Shown here: in pieces, positions 13,289 through 13,294 of the stretch
Layout: the number at the start of each line of letters is the position of its first letter
How positions within the stretch are numbered: position 1 is the first letter of the stretch
NCBI GenBank assembly: GCA_964606895.1
Contig: CAZSHX010000099.1
Coordinates: forward strand, 1-13,294
Length of the DNA stretch: 13,294 bases
Reading direction: 5' to 3'
Source of the DNA: CAZSHX01 sp964606895
GTDB taxonomy: Bacteria; Bacteroidota; Ignavibacteria; Kapaibacteriales; UBA2268
Made by a program: the position numbers and the translations under genes
Notes under the pieces: model-generated
Database searches by the model: none
What the model saw: only the letters and a program-made list of their open reading frames with translations
What the model was told of the DNA's origin: nothing

Positions 13289-13294
13289 TATTTT

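Overview
The window looks like chromosomal DNA of a low-GC Gram-negative bacterium in or near the Bacteroidota/Chlorobi/Ignavibacteria/Kapabacteria group. This placement is inference. It rests on two promoters of the TTTG / TAnnTTTG type (6805-6834 and 13258-13288), several genes with no clear Shine-Dalgarno sequence, a DUF5618 gene that I recall from Bacteroidota, and a receiver-less sigma-54 activator with a linker I recall from that group. Both window edges cut or break genes.

Layout. (1) 1-169, minus strand: the N-terminus of an exported protein, running off the left edge. (2) 400-812: a hicB-hicA toxin-antitoxin pair with ATGA overlap, followed by a 9-nt periodic AATCCCnnn repeat (832-867). 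(3) 1030-1413: a VOC/glyoxalase-fold protein converging on typA, with a strong two-way terminator (1432-1468) between them. (4) 1497-3338, minus strand: typA/bipA, with a sigma-70-like promoter at 3382-3410. (5) 3510-6332: four tightly spaced co-directional genes, encoding a LOG-like protein, a small J-domain protein, a membrane-anchored rhodanese and a receiver-less sigma-54 activator. (6) 6371-6772, minus strand: an AT-rich DUF5618 gene with its own promoter. (7) 6915-8279, minus strand: glnA of the GSI-alpha type, followed by a terminator (6862-6888). (8) 8502-10722: a membrane-anchored TPR protein overlapping a DUF2142 polytopic membrane protein. (9) 10803-13262: a more AT-rich surface-glycan cassette, made up of a SAM methyltransferase, a compact SDR/epimerase-like protein, a GtrB/DPM1-type polyprenyl-phosphate glycosyltransferase and the first 25 codons of a second family-2 glycosyltransferase.

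How the parts fit. TypA and glnA are housekeeping genes. The DUF2142 protein (possible GT-C-like membrane enzyme) sits immediately before the glycan cassette, so 8502 to the right edge may form one cell-surface polysaccharide or LPS locus; the sharp drop in G+C after about 10723 suggests that the cassette part was acquired separately. The last glycosyltransferase frame stops abruptly, and a near-ideal Bacteroidota promoter pointing off the right edge overlaps the break. That is what the end of an inserted mobile element, or an assembly junction at a repeat, would look like.

I see no tRNA, rRNA, CRISPR array or complete insertion sequence, and no fully novel system that I can defend. The most interesting leads are the disrupted right edge, the LOG/J-domain/rhodanese/sigma-54 gene run, the minimal HicBA module with its adjacent repeat, and the AT-rich DUF5618 gene.
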